A stretch of DNA of 64,000 bases from Hordeum vulgare subsp. vulgare (lineage: Eukaryota; Streptophyta; Magnoliopsida; Poales; Poaceae), in the NCBI RefSeq assembly GCF_904849725.1, contig NC_058520.1, forward strand, positions 320,799,186-320,863,185, read 5' to 3'. Positions 1 through 11,055 of this stretch are shown here, piece by piece (the stretch's first letter is position 1; the number at the start of each line of letters is the position of its first letter). The translations under genes were made by a program, and so were the position numbers. The notes beneath the pieces are model-generated. The model saw only the letters and a program-made list of their open reading frames with translations, was not told the origin of the DNA and made no database searches.

Positions 1-1201
1 GACCATAAAAGATATTACTCATAGAAATAGAACAACCATTATTCTCTGATTTAAACGAGTAACCGTCTCGCAATAAACAAGATCCAGATATAATGTTCAT
101 TCTCGACGCAGGCACTAAATAACAATTATTCAAGTTCATAACTAATACTGATGGTAATTGAAGTGAAACTGTGCCGACGGCGATTGCATCAACCTTGGAA
201 CCATTTCCCACGCGCATCGTCACTTCATGTTTCGCCAGCCTTCGCCTATTCCACAGTTCCTGTTTCGAGTTGCAAATATGAGCAACAGAACCGGTATCGA
301 ATACCCACACACTACTACGAGAGCTGGTTAAGTACACATCAATAACATGTATATCAAATATACCTGATTTTTCTTTGGCCGCCTTCTTATCAGCCAGATA
401 CTTGGGGCAGTTGCGCTTCCAGTGACCCATACCCTTGCAATAATAGCACTCCATTTCAGGCTTAGGTCCAGCTTTGGGTTTCTTCGTCAGATTGGCAACA
501 AGTTTGCCGCTCTTCTTTGAATTACCCTTCTTTCCTTTGCCGTTTCTCTTGAAACTAGTGGTCTTATTCACCATCAACACTTGATGTTCTTTACGGAGTT
601 CTGACTCTGCGACTTTCAGCATCGCGAAGAACTCGCCGGGTGACTTGTTCATCCCTTGCATGTTCTAGTTCCACACAAAGCCCTTATAGCTTGGCGGCAG
701 TGATTGAAGAATTATGTCAGTGATAGCCTCTTGCGGGAGTTCAATCCCCAGCTCAGCTAGACGGTTTGAGTACCCACACATTTTGAGCATGTGTTCACTG
801 ACAGACGAATTCTCCTCCATCTTGCAAGCATAGAATTTATCGGAGGTCTCATACCTCTCGATCCGGGCGTTCTTCTGAAAGATAAACTTCAACTCCTGGA
901 ACATCTCATATGCTCCATGACGCTCAAAGCGACGTTGAAGTCCCAGTTCTAAGCCATACAAGACTGCACATTGAACTACTGATTAGTCCTCCTTACGTGA
1001 TAACTAAGCGTTCTTAACATCTTGGTCAGCCATAGCGGGTGGTTCATCTCCTAACGCAGCATCAAGGACATAATCCTTCTTCCCAGCTTGTAGGATCAAC
1101 TTAAGATTACGAGCCCAGTCTACAAAGTTGCTTCCATCATCTTTCAACTTAGCTTTCTCTAGGAACGTATTAAGATTCAGGGTGACTGTCGCATGAGCCA
1201 T
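1..1201 (-). pseudogene. Copia gag and start of protease, broken by stop codons
   Basis: The gag starts with ATG at 1201 (MAHATVTLNLNTFLEKAKL...) and runs leftwards. A stop ends the first segment at 1004. The frame is recognisable again from 961 to 665, another stop follows, and then comes a lysine-rich region with a CCHC zinc knuckle (CYYCKGMGHWKRNC, about 410-455). The protease active site DTGS follows (codons at about 287-298). This order, gag, CCHC, DTG, is the standard Copia polyprotein order. Gag packages the RNA into virus-like particles and the aspartic protease cleaves the polyprotein. With at least two in-frame stops this copy cannot make its own Gag. Family assignment is firm; the exact lineage (BARE, Angela or WIS) is not separable by eye. 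Confidence 0.9.
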
Positions 1202-2441
1202 GATCTACAACACAAATATATTCAAAGTGGACTTAGACTATGTTCAAGATAATTAGAGTTTAACTTAATCAAATTACTTGCTAAACTCCCACTCAAAAAG
1301 TACATCTCTCTAGTCATTTGAGTGGTTCATGATCCAATTCCACTAGCTCAAGTCCGATCATCACGTGAGTTGAGGATAGTTTCAGTGGTAAGCATCCCTA
1401 TGCTAATGATATCAACTATATGATTCATGATCGACCTTTCGGTCTCATGTGTTCCGAGGCCATGTCTGCACATGCTAGGCTCGTCAAGCTTAACCCGAGT
1501 GTTCCGCGTGTGCAACTGTTTTGCACCCGTTGTATGTGAACGTTGAGTCTATCACACCCGATCATCACGTGGTGTCTTGAAATGCCGAACTGTAGCAACG
1601 GTGCACAGTCGGGGAGAACACAATTTCGTCTTGAAATTTTAGTGAGAGATCACCTCATAATGCTACCATCGTTCTAAGCAAAATAAGGTGCATAAAAGGA
1701 TTAACATCACATGCAATTCATAAGTGACATGATATGGCCATCATCACGTGCTTCTTGATCTCCATCACCAAAGCACCGGCACGATCTTCTTTGTCACCGG
1801 CGCCACACCATGATCTCCATCAACGTGTCACCATCGGGGTTGTCGTGCTACTCATGCTATTACTACTAAAGCAACATCCTAGCAATATAGTAAACGCATC
1901 TGCAAGCACAAACGTTAGTTTAAAGACAACCCTATGGCTCCTGCCGGTTGCCGTACCATCGACGTGCAAGTCAATATTAACTATTACAACATGATCATCT
2001 CATACATCCAATATATCACATCACATCATTGGCCATATCACATCACAAGCATACCCTACAAAAACAAGTTAGACGTCCTCTAATTCTTGTTGCATGTTTT
2101 ACGTGGTGACCATGGGTATCTAGTAGGATCACATCTTACTTACGCAAAAACCACAACGGAGATATATGAATTGCTATTTAACCTCATCCAAGGACCTCCT
2201 CGGTCAAATCCGATTCAACTAAAGTTGGAGAAACCGACACTCGCCGGTCATCTTTGAGCAACGGAGTTACTCGTAGCGATGAAACCAGTCTCTCGTAAGC
2301 GTACAAGTAATGTCGGTCCGAGCCGCTTCGATCCAACAATACCGCGGAATCAAGAAAAGACTAAGGAGGGTAGCAAATCGCACATCACCGCCCACAAAAA
2401 CTTTTGTGTTCTACTCGAGAAGACATCTACGCATGAACCTA

Positions 2442-2453
2442 GCTCTGATACCA
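2442..2453 (-). other. Primer binding site (initiator tRNA-Met type)
   Basis: The minus strand reads TGGTATCAGAGC one base inside the LTR, the canonical Copia primer site complementary to the 3' end of initiator tRNA-Met. It fixes the LTR/internal boundary and the element's orientation. Confidence 0.93.
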
Positions 2454-2454
2454 C

Positions 2455-4282
2455 TGTTGGGGAACGTCGCATGGGAAACAAAAAATTTCCTACGCGCACG
2501 CAAACCTATCATGGTGATGTTCATCTACGAGGGAGATTTCCGATCTACATACCCTTGTAGATCACACAGCAAAAGCATTAATAAACGCGGTTGATGTAGT
2601 GGAACATCCTCACGTCCCTCGATCCGCCCCGCGAACTGTCCCACGAACCGTCCCGCGATCCGTCCCACGATCCGCTCCGATCTAGTGCCGAACGGACGAC
2701 ACCTCTGCGTTCAGCACACGTATAGCTCGACGATGATCTCAGCATTCTTGATCCAGCAAGAGAGACGGAGAGGTAGATGAGTTCTCCGACAGCGTGACGG
2801 CACTCCAGAGGTTGATGGTGATCTAATCTCAGCAAGGCTCCGCCCGAGCTCCGCAGAAACGCGATCTAGAGGAAAAACCGTGGAGGTATGTGGTCGGGCT
2901 GCCGTGGAAAAGTTGTCTCAAATCAGGCCTAAAACCTCCGTATATATAGGCAGGAGGGGAGGGGCCTTGCCTTGGGGCACAATAGGCCCCAAAGGGTTCA
3001 GCCAAGGGGGAGGAGGATTACTCCTCCAATCCTAGTCCAACTAGGATTGGAAGGTGGAGTCCTTCCCTTCCTTCCCACTTCCCTTTTTTTCTCTTTGATT
3101 TTCTTATCTCCTACGCAGGGGCCTCTCCGGGCTTGCCCACCAGCCCACTAAGGGCTGGGGCAGCACACCTAAGGCCTATGGGCTTCCCCGGGGTGGGCTT
3201 CCCCCCCCGGTGAACATCCGGAACCCATTCGTCATTCCCGGTACATTCCCGGTAATTCCGAAAACCTTCCGATAATCAAATGAGGTCATCCTATATATCA
3301 CTCTTCGTCTCAGGACCATTCCGGAAACCCTCGTGACGTCCGTGATCTCATTCGGGACTCCGAACAACATTCGGTAACCAACCATATAACTCAAATACGC
3401 ATAAAACAACGTCGAACCGTAAGTGTGCAGACCCTGCGGGTTCGAGAACTATGTAGACATGACCCGAGGGACTCCTCGGTCAATATCCAATAGCGGGACC
3501 TGGATGCCCATATTGGATCCTACATATTCTACGAAGATCTTATCATTCGAACCTCAGTGCCAAGGATTCATATAATCCCGTATGTCATTCCCTTTGTCCT
3601 TCGGTATGTTACTTGCCCGAGATTCGATCGTTAGTATCCGCATACCTATTTCAATCTCGTTTACCAACAAGTCTCTTTACTCGTTCCATAATACAAGATC
3701 CCGCAACTTACACTAAGTTACATTGCTTGCAAGGCTTGTGTGTGATGTTGTATGACCGAGTGGGCCCCGAGATACCTCTCCGTCACACGGAGTGACAAAT
3801 CCCAGTCTTGATCCATACTAACTCAATGGACACCTTCGGAGATACCTATAGAGCATATTTATAGCCACCCAATTACGTTGTGACGTTTGATACACACAAA
3901 GCATTCCTCCGGTGTCAGTGAGTTATATGATCTCATGGTCATAGGAATAAATACTTGACACACAGAAAACAATAGCAACAAAATGACACGATCAACATGC
4001 TACGTCTATTAGTTTGGGTCTGGTCCATCACATGATTCTCCCAATGATGTGATCCAATTATCAAGCAACAACACCTTGTACATAATCAGAAGACCCTGAC
4101 TATCCTTGATCAACTGGCTAGCCAACTAGACGCTAGCTAGTGACAGTGTTTTGTCTATGTATCCACACATGTATCTATGTCTTCATTCAATACAATCGTA
4201 GGATGGATAATAAACGATTATCTTGATACAGGAATTATAATAATAACTTATTTATCATTGCCTCTAGGGCATAATTCCAACA
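2455..4282 (-). repeat. 5' LTR of the BARE-type element
   Basis: An 1828-bp LTR with TG...CA ends (TGTTGGAAT on the minus strand at 4282, CCCCAACA at 2455). It is closely similar throughout to the LTR pair at 25995-27804 and 32785-34602, in inverted orientation. It includes the run of short inverted GGTTACCGAATG-like segments around 3200-3400 seen in the other copies. The ORFs inside it are LTR shadows. Confidence 0.92.
2941..2949 (-). promoter_or_regulatory. LTR TATA box
   Basis: CTATATATA on the minus strand within the BARE-type LTR. It is at the same relative place as the TATATATAG of the other two LTRs (27340-27349, 34128-34137). It is expected to drive the retrotransposon transcript leftwards. 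Confidence 0.6.
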
Positions 4283-4532
4283 ACTACAAGGCCAGAGAGA
4301 TTGACAACCTCTCTGTACTCGTTGGGAGCAAAGTTATGTGTTGTGTGTGCAGGTCCACGTCTTCTGCTAGCGCTAGTGTGGAAGACACCTACTTGTTGAG
4401 CCTAGGAGTTCTCCTAGTTCGATAAACCTTACAGCCAATGTGTAAGGGAAATTTGCTGCTCACTACATCTCCACCTTCCACTTGGGGTCCAACGAGGGGT
4501 GAGAAGCATGTACATCACCTCGTTATCAAGCA
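4283..4532 (+). repeat. Gypsy LTR, 3' part (5' LTR cut by Copia insertion)
   Basis: It is homologous, with scattered mismatches, to 5444-5689. It ends in CA just before the primer site at 4539. The missing 5' end lies on the far side of the BARE-type element, outside the window. Confidence 0.7.
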
Positions 4533-4538
4533 AATTTC

Positions 4539-4557
4539 TGGCGCCGTTGTTGGGGAC
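4539..4557 (+). other. Primer binding site, tRNA-Asp type
   Basis: TGGCGCCGTTGTTGGGGAC differs at two bases from the TGGCGCCGTTGCCGGGGAC site common in plant Athila-like Gypsy elements (tRNA-Asp 3' end). It lies 6 bp after the LTR end. Confidence 0.75.
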
Positions 4558-4699
4558 TCCACTCTTCAAGATATGGGAGTTGCACACTATCTTTTACCTT
4601 TGCTTTTTAGCCTTGTTAGTTTGCTTTTTGGTTTTTTGCTTTAGAGTCCTATACCAAAAACCACAAACAAATTAGTTACTTTGCTTTTAGTTGTCAAGC

Positions 4700-5425
4700 A
4701 TGTTAAGGTTTGATTCCTGGAAGGAATCTGAGGTCCTAGACTTCCATCAAAAGATTGGAGAAAGTATGAAGGAAGCATGGGATAGAATTTTTGAAGCACA
4801 CAAGAGAATTATGCCTTGGATACCTATCAAAATTGTGCTTAGAAATTTTGATCATGGTCTCTTTATATGGTGCAAACACTCTCTTGATATTATAGCTAAA
4901 GGAGATTTCTTAGAGTGTGATGAGGCAAGAGCTCTTTATATTATACATGGTCTATCTAATAATCTTGTTTATAATCATGGTTATGACACTATTATAGATA
5001 GACTTGCTACTATTGAAGGGAAAATAGATGCTCTAGATTTAAGAGAAAGGGAGAAACCCGTGGTTGATAAGGAGCAGATTTTGAGAATAGACGATGACTG
5101 GGAGCCTTTTGTTAGAATTAGCATCTCTAACCAAGACTTCCTTGTTTATTGTGATATTGGATCCATGGTTTCTACTATACCAAAATTTGTTTATGATTCT
5201 CTCTGGTTAGACATGGAAACTTTTCCATCTTATCATGAACATGCTAATAGTGATATTTCTGAGATCCAGGGAAAGGTAAAAGATGTCCAGGTTACATTCT
5301 CTAAAAGGAGTGCAACAATTGATTTCTTCATCATGGAGCCCAACAAAGGGAATATAGTGCTTGGAAGGGACTTCCTCCGAGCCATGAGAGGCTTCATTGA
5401 TTTAGGTAAAGGACACATACGCTAG
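4700..5425 (+). CDS. Gypsy gag-aspartic protease protein, intact ORF
   Basis: An uninterrupted 241-aa ORF starting at ATG 4700 (MLRFDSWKESEVLDFHQKI). Residues 1 to about 115 are the helical gag fragment typical of Triticeae Gypsy elements (a W.E...DFH.K.GESMKEAW motif). Residues about 135-240 are a retropepsin fold: active site CDIGS (D152-S155, with IG where DTG or DSG is usual) and the second protease landmark VLGRDFL (V220-L226). Gag would coat RNA in virus-like particles and protease would mature it. No RT follows; the stop abuts the downstream LTR copy, so the element could move only with enzymes supplied in trans. An open frame amid decayed neighbours suggests recent activity or selection. 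Family known, host role none. Confidence 0.8.
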   Translation: MLRFDSWKESEVLDFHQKIGESMKEAWDRIFEAHKRIMPWIPIKIVLRNFDHGLFIWCKHSLDIIAKGDFLECDEARALYIIHGLSNNLVYNHGYDTIIDRLATIEGKIDALDLREREKPVVDKEQILRIDDDWEPFVRISISNQDFLVYCDIGSMVSTIPKFVYDSLWLDMETFPSYHEHANSDISEIQGKVKDVQVTFSKRSATIDFFIMEPNKGNIVLGRDFLRAMRGFIDLGKGHIR

Positions 5426-5689
5426 TGTTTTGATCCTTTGCAAACTACAAGGCCGGAGAGATTGACAACCTCTATGTACTCGTTGGGAATAAAGTTATTT
5501 GTTGTGTGTGCAGGTCCACGTTTTCTGCTAGCGCCAGGGTGGAAGACACCTACTTGTTGAGCCTAGGAGTCCTCTTAGTTTGATAAACCTTACAGTCTCC
5601 GTGTAAGGGATATTTGTTGTTGACTACATCTCCACCTTCCAGTTGGGGTCCAACGAGGAGCGAGAAGCATATACATCACCTCGTCATCA
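5426..5689 (+). repeat. Second LTR copy of the gag-protease element
   Basis: It begins TGTTTTGATCC directly after the ORF stop and ends TCGTCATCA. From 5444 it parallels 4283-4528 with roughly one mismatch in ten by eye. The exact start is uncertain because the left copy is truncated at the equivalent of 5444. Confidence 0.65.
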
Positions 5690-7740
5690 CATATCCGTAC
5701 AAGTAATTGACCACGCATATTCTTAAGTAAAACTTGCTTTACGCAATGGCTGCATATTACTTATTGTCGTACCAACTTCATTATCCACATCATAGTCTGT
5801 TTGCGAGTACATTCAAAGTACTCACCACAAGTTATGTTATTGACCAAACATGGAGGAACCGGAATATGGAGAAGAATGCGTCGTCGGAGATGGACACGTG
5901 AACTAGGACGCTTCCCAGTCAGAATGCCTGTCGGTGAAGGCTGATGGCATGGGTTCCCGTTTACTACTAAGTTTTCCGCTAGATGTGTTGGTGTGATTGG
6001 CCTTATAGGCCCTACCTATGTAAGACTTAACCATGATGGTCATTTGTTGTATCAAACGGTATGTATGGATGTAAGACTCTTAATATTCAGTTTATGTGTG
6101 TTCGGTGAGCATTGATCTCGGAGATCATTGAGCACGTTCATTCGGCAATCTCGACTCATAAGTCAGGGTCCCCACACCGCCGCGCATGGTGCGCGCCTCC
6201 TCCAACCTTTCGATCTCCTAGGCGATGAACTCTTGAGCCCCCGACGCCCGATGTTGTACTCCTTGCTCTTGAGGGCGTGTGTCGAGGCGTTCCTCTAGGT
6301 GGTGCCTGAGCACCTCTCTCGGTTTGGCAGCCAGGTTGGATGCCTTCCACGTGGAAGCCCCCGAGCCCGATCTGAGGGAGGCATCAAGCACGACTTCCTA
6401 TGTCGGAAGAGGGAAAGCACTCGTAGCACGTGTGGGGCTCGGGACCTTGGCCTTGGCCATCGGGCCCTTCACCTTGGCAGAGCCAGAGGCGTGCAGTGAC
6501 TGCTTCTTCCTCGGAGGCGCGGTCTCACGAGGCACGTCGCCTTCAGCATAATCCCAGTGCTCTACGACAGTGGTCATGTAAGGAAGATTATGATAGAGGG
6601 GAGAAGACTCGCATATAAATACACTATATTGGACACCTTTTATGATTGTGAGCCCTCACCAAATATTATATAATGATCAAGTGTTGATATTGGACATGGA
6701 AGACAACATAATTATTATGGTAGTTTACATTCACATAGAACTTATATGGTCATGGTTCCTTTAACATGTGGTCCTTCGTTTATATCATTTGTAGCCCAAA
6801 AATTCCACACTAAGTAGAGATCTATTTGTGCATCCATACCCCTGAACCAGTCTCTTGCCATAAGAGTCCACAATACCTACCTGTGGACTGAGTAAGATCC
6901 TTCAAGTAAGTTGTCATCGGTGCATCAAGCAATAAAAAAAGCTCCTAAAAATCTATGGTCTTTTATTTAAAGGGAAAATAAGCTTTGTATGATCTTGTGT
7001 TGGTAAAGAAATAAAAGCGACGGATTGCATAATAAAGTTTGCTATCACAAGGGGCAATATAAAGTGACGTTCCTTTGCATTAAGAGTTTGCACATTCAAA
7101 AACTTAAAAGCGCATGACAACCTGTGCCTCCCTGTGCAAAGGGTCTATCTTTTATCTTCAGCAGTTCAATCTTGTGCGTGAGTCAATAAAGTTTGTTTCT
7201 CTTCCTACCTATCAATTCTATAGTGGCGAGCACCATGTGTTGAGGAAAGATTCATACTTATATATCCAAGTGGATGTACATGATCATGATTTATTACCGT
7301 TGACATTATCCTTGAGGCAAATAAGTTGGGTAAAAAATTATTTATGCCCCTATCTTCCTATGTGTCCTATGGAAACATGAACTCCAAAAATATGTCTTGA
7401 GCGTGAGCAATCATACAAGACTAAATGATAGTTGAGTATGTGAACTTGCCAAAAAGAAAGCTCTTACATAGACTCTCCTCTAAAATATGCTGAATTATGA
7501 TTGTCCCAATGACTGAGAACATAGTTTGTTTATTGTCAATAAACTTTATGCTTCTTACTCCAACAATTGTGAATGGATTGTTACTTGTTTATGAGGAGCT
7601 ATATGATAAAATACTTGTTGTTATGCTAATATTCATGATGCTCTCATGTTCATATTCTCTTTTTATCGACGACTCTCTCTCAAATCATGCGGTCCTTATT
7701 TTCGAGCTCGACTTTTGCTTGAGGACATGCGAGGTCTAAG
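5690..7740. other. Retrotransposon-derived sequence, no intact gene
   Basis: 5690-6130 is AT-rich with no coding signal. 6130-6620 is a GC-rich block open in several frames on both strands, reading like a decayed element-coding or CACTA/Gypsy fragment, but no domain could be recognised. 6620-7740 is AT-rich and lies directly upstream of a Gypsy polypurine tract; its end (TTGAGGACATGCGAGGTCTAAG) is the usual sequence between pol and the 3' LTR of Triticeae Gypsy elements. The short ORFs here (for example 7114-7380, 7497-7739) show no motif and are probably chance. Confidence 0.55.
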
Positions 7741-7750
7741 TTTGGGGGAG
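7741..7750 (+). other. Polypurine tract of a Gypsy element
   Basis: TTTGGGGGAG lies one base before the TG of the LTR at 7752. It primes plus-strand DNA synthesis, and its position shows that 7752-9253 is a 3' LTR in plus orientation. Confidence 0.8.
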
Positions 7751-7751
7751 T

Positions 7752-9253
7752 TGATTCCATTTTGAATCATGAATTATTATTGATATTTGTGTCATTCTTG
7801 TCCATTATCCCCTATTACCATACAATTCATGTGTCTTTTCTCTCTGAATATGCAAGGTACATCACTCACAGGGAAATATCTGCAAGCTGGAATTCTGGAC
7901 CGGCAAACCGAGAAAAAGGCAGAAAACCAACTTTCCCCAAATGACCTGAAATTTCACGGAGAATTTTTCTGGAGTATTTAAGAATTATTGCACCAGAAAT
8001 ACACCATAGGGGGCCACCTGTTGTCTAGAAGGCATCAGGGCGCGACCACCCACCTGGTCGTGCCCAGATGCCTTGTGGGCCCCGTGTTGGCCCTTTGACG
8101 ACCATCTTCTCATATATGTTGTGTTTTGACCTAGAAAAAACCATAGGCAACCTTTCGAGACGAAGCACCACCTTCTTTAGGCGAAAACCTGGGCAGAGGC
8201 CTTTTTCCTCTCTGGCACATAGATTCTACTTGGGAAACTTCCCTCGAGGAGGGGGAAATCGAAGCCATCATCATCACCAACGCTTCCTCCTTCGTGGGAG
8301 TACCAATCTTCATCGGCATCATCTCATTTCCAACCCTAGTTGATCTCTTGTATTCAATCTTTGCCTCAAAACTTCAGACTGATACATGTGGGTTACTAAT
8401 TGTTTTGATTACATCTTGTAGTTGATGCTTTTTGGATTACTTGGTGGAAGATATTATGTCCAGATCCTTAATTATAATTATCACACCTCTGACCTTGAAC
8501 ATATTGATGAAGTGTGAGTAGTGACTATTGTTCCTGAGGACACGGGAGAAGTCTTATTATAAGTAAACATATAAAGTTGGTATTCGTTCGATATTTTGAT
8601 GATATGTATGTTGTTACTTCTCTTAGTGGTGTCATGTGAACGTCTACTACATGACACTTCACCATGTTATGGGCCTAAGGGAAGTCACTGTGCAGTAACA
8701 AGTAGATGATAGATTGCTAGAGTGACAGAAGCTTAAACCCCAGTTTATGCGTTGCTTCATGAGGGGTTGATTTGGATCCACATGTTTAATGCTATGTTTA
8801 GATTTATCTTAATTCTTCTTTATTAGTTGTGGATGCTTGCGAGAGAGGGCAATCATAAGTTGGTTTGTTGTTCAAGTAAGAACAACACCTTGGCACTGGT
8901 CCATCCACGTATCAAATTATCAAAGTAGCGAACACGAATCAACTCAATATGATGAATATGACTAGACATAAATTCCCATGTGTCCTTGGGAGCACTTGCT
9001 TTATATAAGAGTATTTTCAGGCATGTCCTTTGCTATAAAAAAGGATTGGGCTACCTTGCTACACCTTTGCTATTGTTGTTACTTGTCACTTGTTACAAAT
9101 TTTCTTGCTACTAAACTATATATCACCGTTACCTACAACACTTGCAGAGAATACCTTGCTGAAAACCGCTTATCATTTCCTTTTGCTCCTCATTGGGTTC
9201 GACGCTATTACTTATTGAACGGACTACGATTGATCCCCTATACTTGTGGTTCA
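7752..9253 (+). repeat. Gypsy 3' LTR (about 1.5 kb)
   Basis: It starts TGATTCCATTTTGAATCATG after the polypurine tract and ends ...CCCCTATACTTGTGGTTCA, matching the TGAT.CCATTTTGCATCATG ... TATACTTGTGG.T.TCA ends of a common Triticeae Gypsy LTR. Length 1502 bp. The presumed target-site bases after it are TGAGG (9254-9258). The 5' LTR was not found in the window. The ORFs within it are not coding. Confidence 0.8.
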
Positions 9254-9261
9254 TGAGGGTC

Positions 9262-9996
9262 TTCGGGCTTGTAGGACCACATTGTAGCGGCCCGATGTTG
9301 GCAAGGTAGGAGGCAACGATGAAGCATGATCTCAACCATGTTGGTCAGTTCGAGCTTCTTCTTTATCAAGTGGGAGATGCACTTCTGCAGCGACTCCACC
9401 TCCGCAGTTTACCCCTAGTCGAGCCCCTTCTTGATCCACGACACCAGCCTTGTGGGAGGTCTGGATCCTAATTCGGAGGGTGCTGCCCAGTCCGCGTCGC
9501 GTGGTTCGGTGATATAAAACCACTATTTTTGCCAGATTTTGACGGTATCTATAAAGGTACCTTCCGTCCGCTCAACCCGGGGGAGCTTGCTGATCATCGT
9601 CCCCATAGTGCGCCTGCTGGTTATCGACTATATTCGCCTTAACATCAAAGACCGTTAGCCACAAGCCAAAGTTTAGCTAGACCCGTAGAAAGGCCTGCAG
9701 ATAATAATGAAGGTCGAAATATGCAAGAAGGAGTTCGGGGCGAGATCGTGAAAATCCAACCCGTAGAAGAACATCAAACCCCTTACAAAGGGGTGGAGCG
9801 GGAATCCAAGTCCCCAGATGAAATGAGGGATGAACACCACTCTCTCGCCTTGTCTTGACATGGGGATGGCCTAGCCCTCCTCTGGAGCGCGGTGGACTAG
9901 GTTGACCGGAAGATAGTCGGCGCGCTTCAGCTCCTGGATGTCGTCGTCGGTGACACTGGAGGCCTCCCACTTTCCCTTGGAACCAGAACCGGCCAT
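9262..9996 (-). pseudogene. Decayed Transposase_28 (PF04195, 'putative gypsy type transposon') gene
   Basis: The minus strand starts at ATG 9996 (MAGSGSKGKWEASSVTDDDI...). A frameshift near 9862-9870 separates it from the highly recognisable segment at 9861-9673 (GERVVFIPHFIWGLGFPLHP, then LMFFYGLDFHDLAPNSFLHI). It continues with stops and frameshifts through YITEPRD (about 9490) to the LPTLPTS end near 9270. These match a protein family known from antisense accessory ORFs near the 3' end of some grass Gypsy elements. Its biochemical role is not established. Several disabling changes make it a relic. Its antisense position upstream of a plus-oriented LTR (10525-11055) fits that origin. Confidence 0.78.
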
Positions 9997-10524
9997 GACC
10001 GAACCAGGGGAGTGGCCTGAGGAGATTTGAGGGAGGGATGGATCTGGGTGCTTAGAGCTCAAGAGATAGGGAAAGGCGACAATAATGGAGGATCTGAGAA
10101 GCGTATGGAGGATTTGGTGGCTCTTTCCCTTTTACAAGCTGCCATAATACCAAGAGCCCCTTTACTACGCCGCAGACCTCGCCATCTCCCAATATAATCG
10201 TGTTGTTATGCGCGCGTGGGATAGCCCAAATCATTGATGACATCCTTAAAAACGGGGCACAATCTGCATATTAATGGGACGTGCCAATGGAGGAATTGCC
10301 TCGAATCACGAATCGAGCTTTCATAAATGGTTAGTGGTCGTGACCTTTTGCTAAAAGTTGGCAGCCGAAGGCATTGTTCACACTCAAGCGGTTGACCTTC
10401 GAGGCTAAGTAGCACATACTGTTTGAAAATCGGGAAGTAATCGGTGGTCAAACTAGTACTGGCCGAACATAAAGGGGGAGAAGAACTCGCCCCGCAAGCC
10501 GGAGACTTTGTGCGCGTGAAGGTG
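9997..10524. other. Gypsy internal sequence without a gene
   Basis: Sequence between the antisense relic and the LTR. ORFs 10052-10243 and 10206-10451 (minus) have no recognisable motif. Probably upstream region of the antisense gene or 3' non-coding part of the Gypsy element. Confidence 0.45.
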
Positions 10525-11055
10525 CTAGGGATCTAGACCCCGACATTGAAGGTTAGTTTGGGGGCTACTCAGGAAGTCCGGGACTAAAGGGTCCTCGTGC
10601 CGCTGGTCTATCTCTTATAGGCCGGATAAGTGGGCCGCTATGTGGCTATTAGTGGAAGGCCGGGCTATAAGGTGACTCCATGTTCACGAAGGAAACCTCC
10701 GGTGCTTTGGCGTGTCCTCCAAGTCAAGATGGTAGAATCGACATGTTTATTCCCTCATGGCAACCGACCATGTGTAATCCTAGGCACCCCTGGTGTCTAT
10801 ATAAACCGGAGGGTTTAGTTCGTAGAGGGGTGGAGAACCATTATCCTACTCATCTAGGGTTTAGTTCATCTCATCCTGTGATAGATGACTATGTAATTGT
10901 CATACACACATCAATATAATCAAGCAGGACGTAGGGTTTTACCTCTCAGAGAGGGCCCGAACTTGGGTAAATATTGTCCGTGTGTTTCCTGTTCCCCATT
11001 GATCCAAGATCCACAGCCTCGGACCCTCTACCCGAGATGCGTCGGTTTTGACACG
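10525..11055 (+). repeat. Gypsy LTR with TATA box (boundaries approximate)
   Basis: It contains the series TCTAGACCCCGACATTGAAGG, GTTAGTTTGGGGGCTACTCAGG (polypurine-like), a TATA box, AATCAAGCAGGACGTAGGG and CGAGATGCGTCGGTTTTGACA, which in this order is a very common Triticeae Gypsy LTR. The plus orientation is taken from the TATA box and the purine tract. The left edge may lie just after the purine tract (about 10570). Confidence 0.65.
10798..10805 (+). promoter_or_regulatory. LTR TATA box
   Basis: TATATAAA in the context GTCTATATAAACCGGAGGG, a textbook plant TATA box within the LTR. Confidence 0.65.

Larger units (their letters stand above)
1..4282 (-). mobile_element. BARE/Angela/WIS-type Copia retrotransposon, 5' portion, truncated by window edge
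   Basis: Read on the minus strand this is LTR, primer binding site, leader, gag and the start of protease; the rest of pol and the 3' LTR lie beyond the left edge. The LTR starts TGTTGGAAT..GCCCTAGAGG and ends CGTTCCCCAACA, which is diagnostic of the BARE/Angela/WIS group of Triticeae. It was inserted into the 5' LTR of the Gypsy mini-element that begins at 4283. The likely target duplication is ACTAC (4283-4287), but its partner is outside the window. The leader between PBS and gag (about 1202-2441) has no convincing ORF. Confidence 0.93.
4283..5689 (+). mobile_element. Small Gypsy element or internal-deletion derivative carrying only gag-protease
   Basis: Two directly repeated LTR-like segments (4283-about 4532 and about 5426-5689) flank a roughly 900-bp internal region with a primer site and one intact gag-protease ORF. 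Reverse transcriptase, RNase H and integrase are absent. The left repeat is cut by the BARE-type insertion ending at 4282. No clear polypurine tract precedes the right repeat: the ORF stop (TAG, 5423-5425) abuts a TG. A deletion from protease into the 3' LTR is therefore as likely as a dedicated gag-only (TR-GAG-like) element. I cannot name the family. Confidence 0.65.

Noticed and set aside
3176..3409. Repeated ORFs such as 3176-3409, 26866-27300 and 33656-34033, looking like a conserved protein
   Set aside because: They are the same stretch of the BARE-type LTR in three copies; similarity comes from the repeat, and there is no coding evidence.
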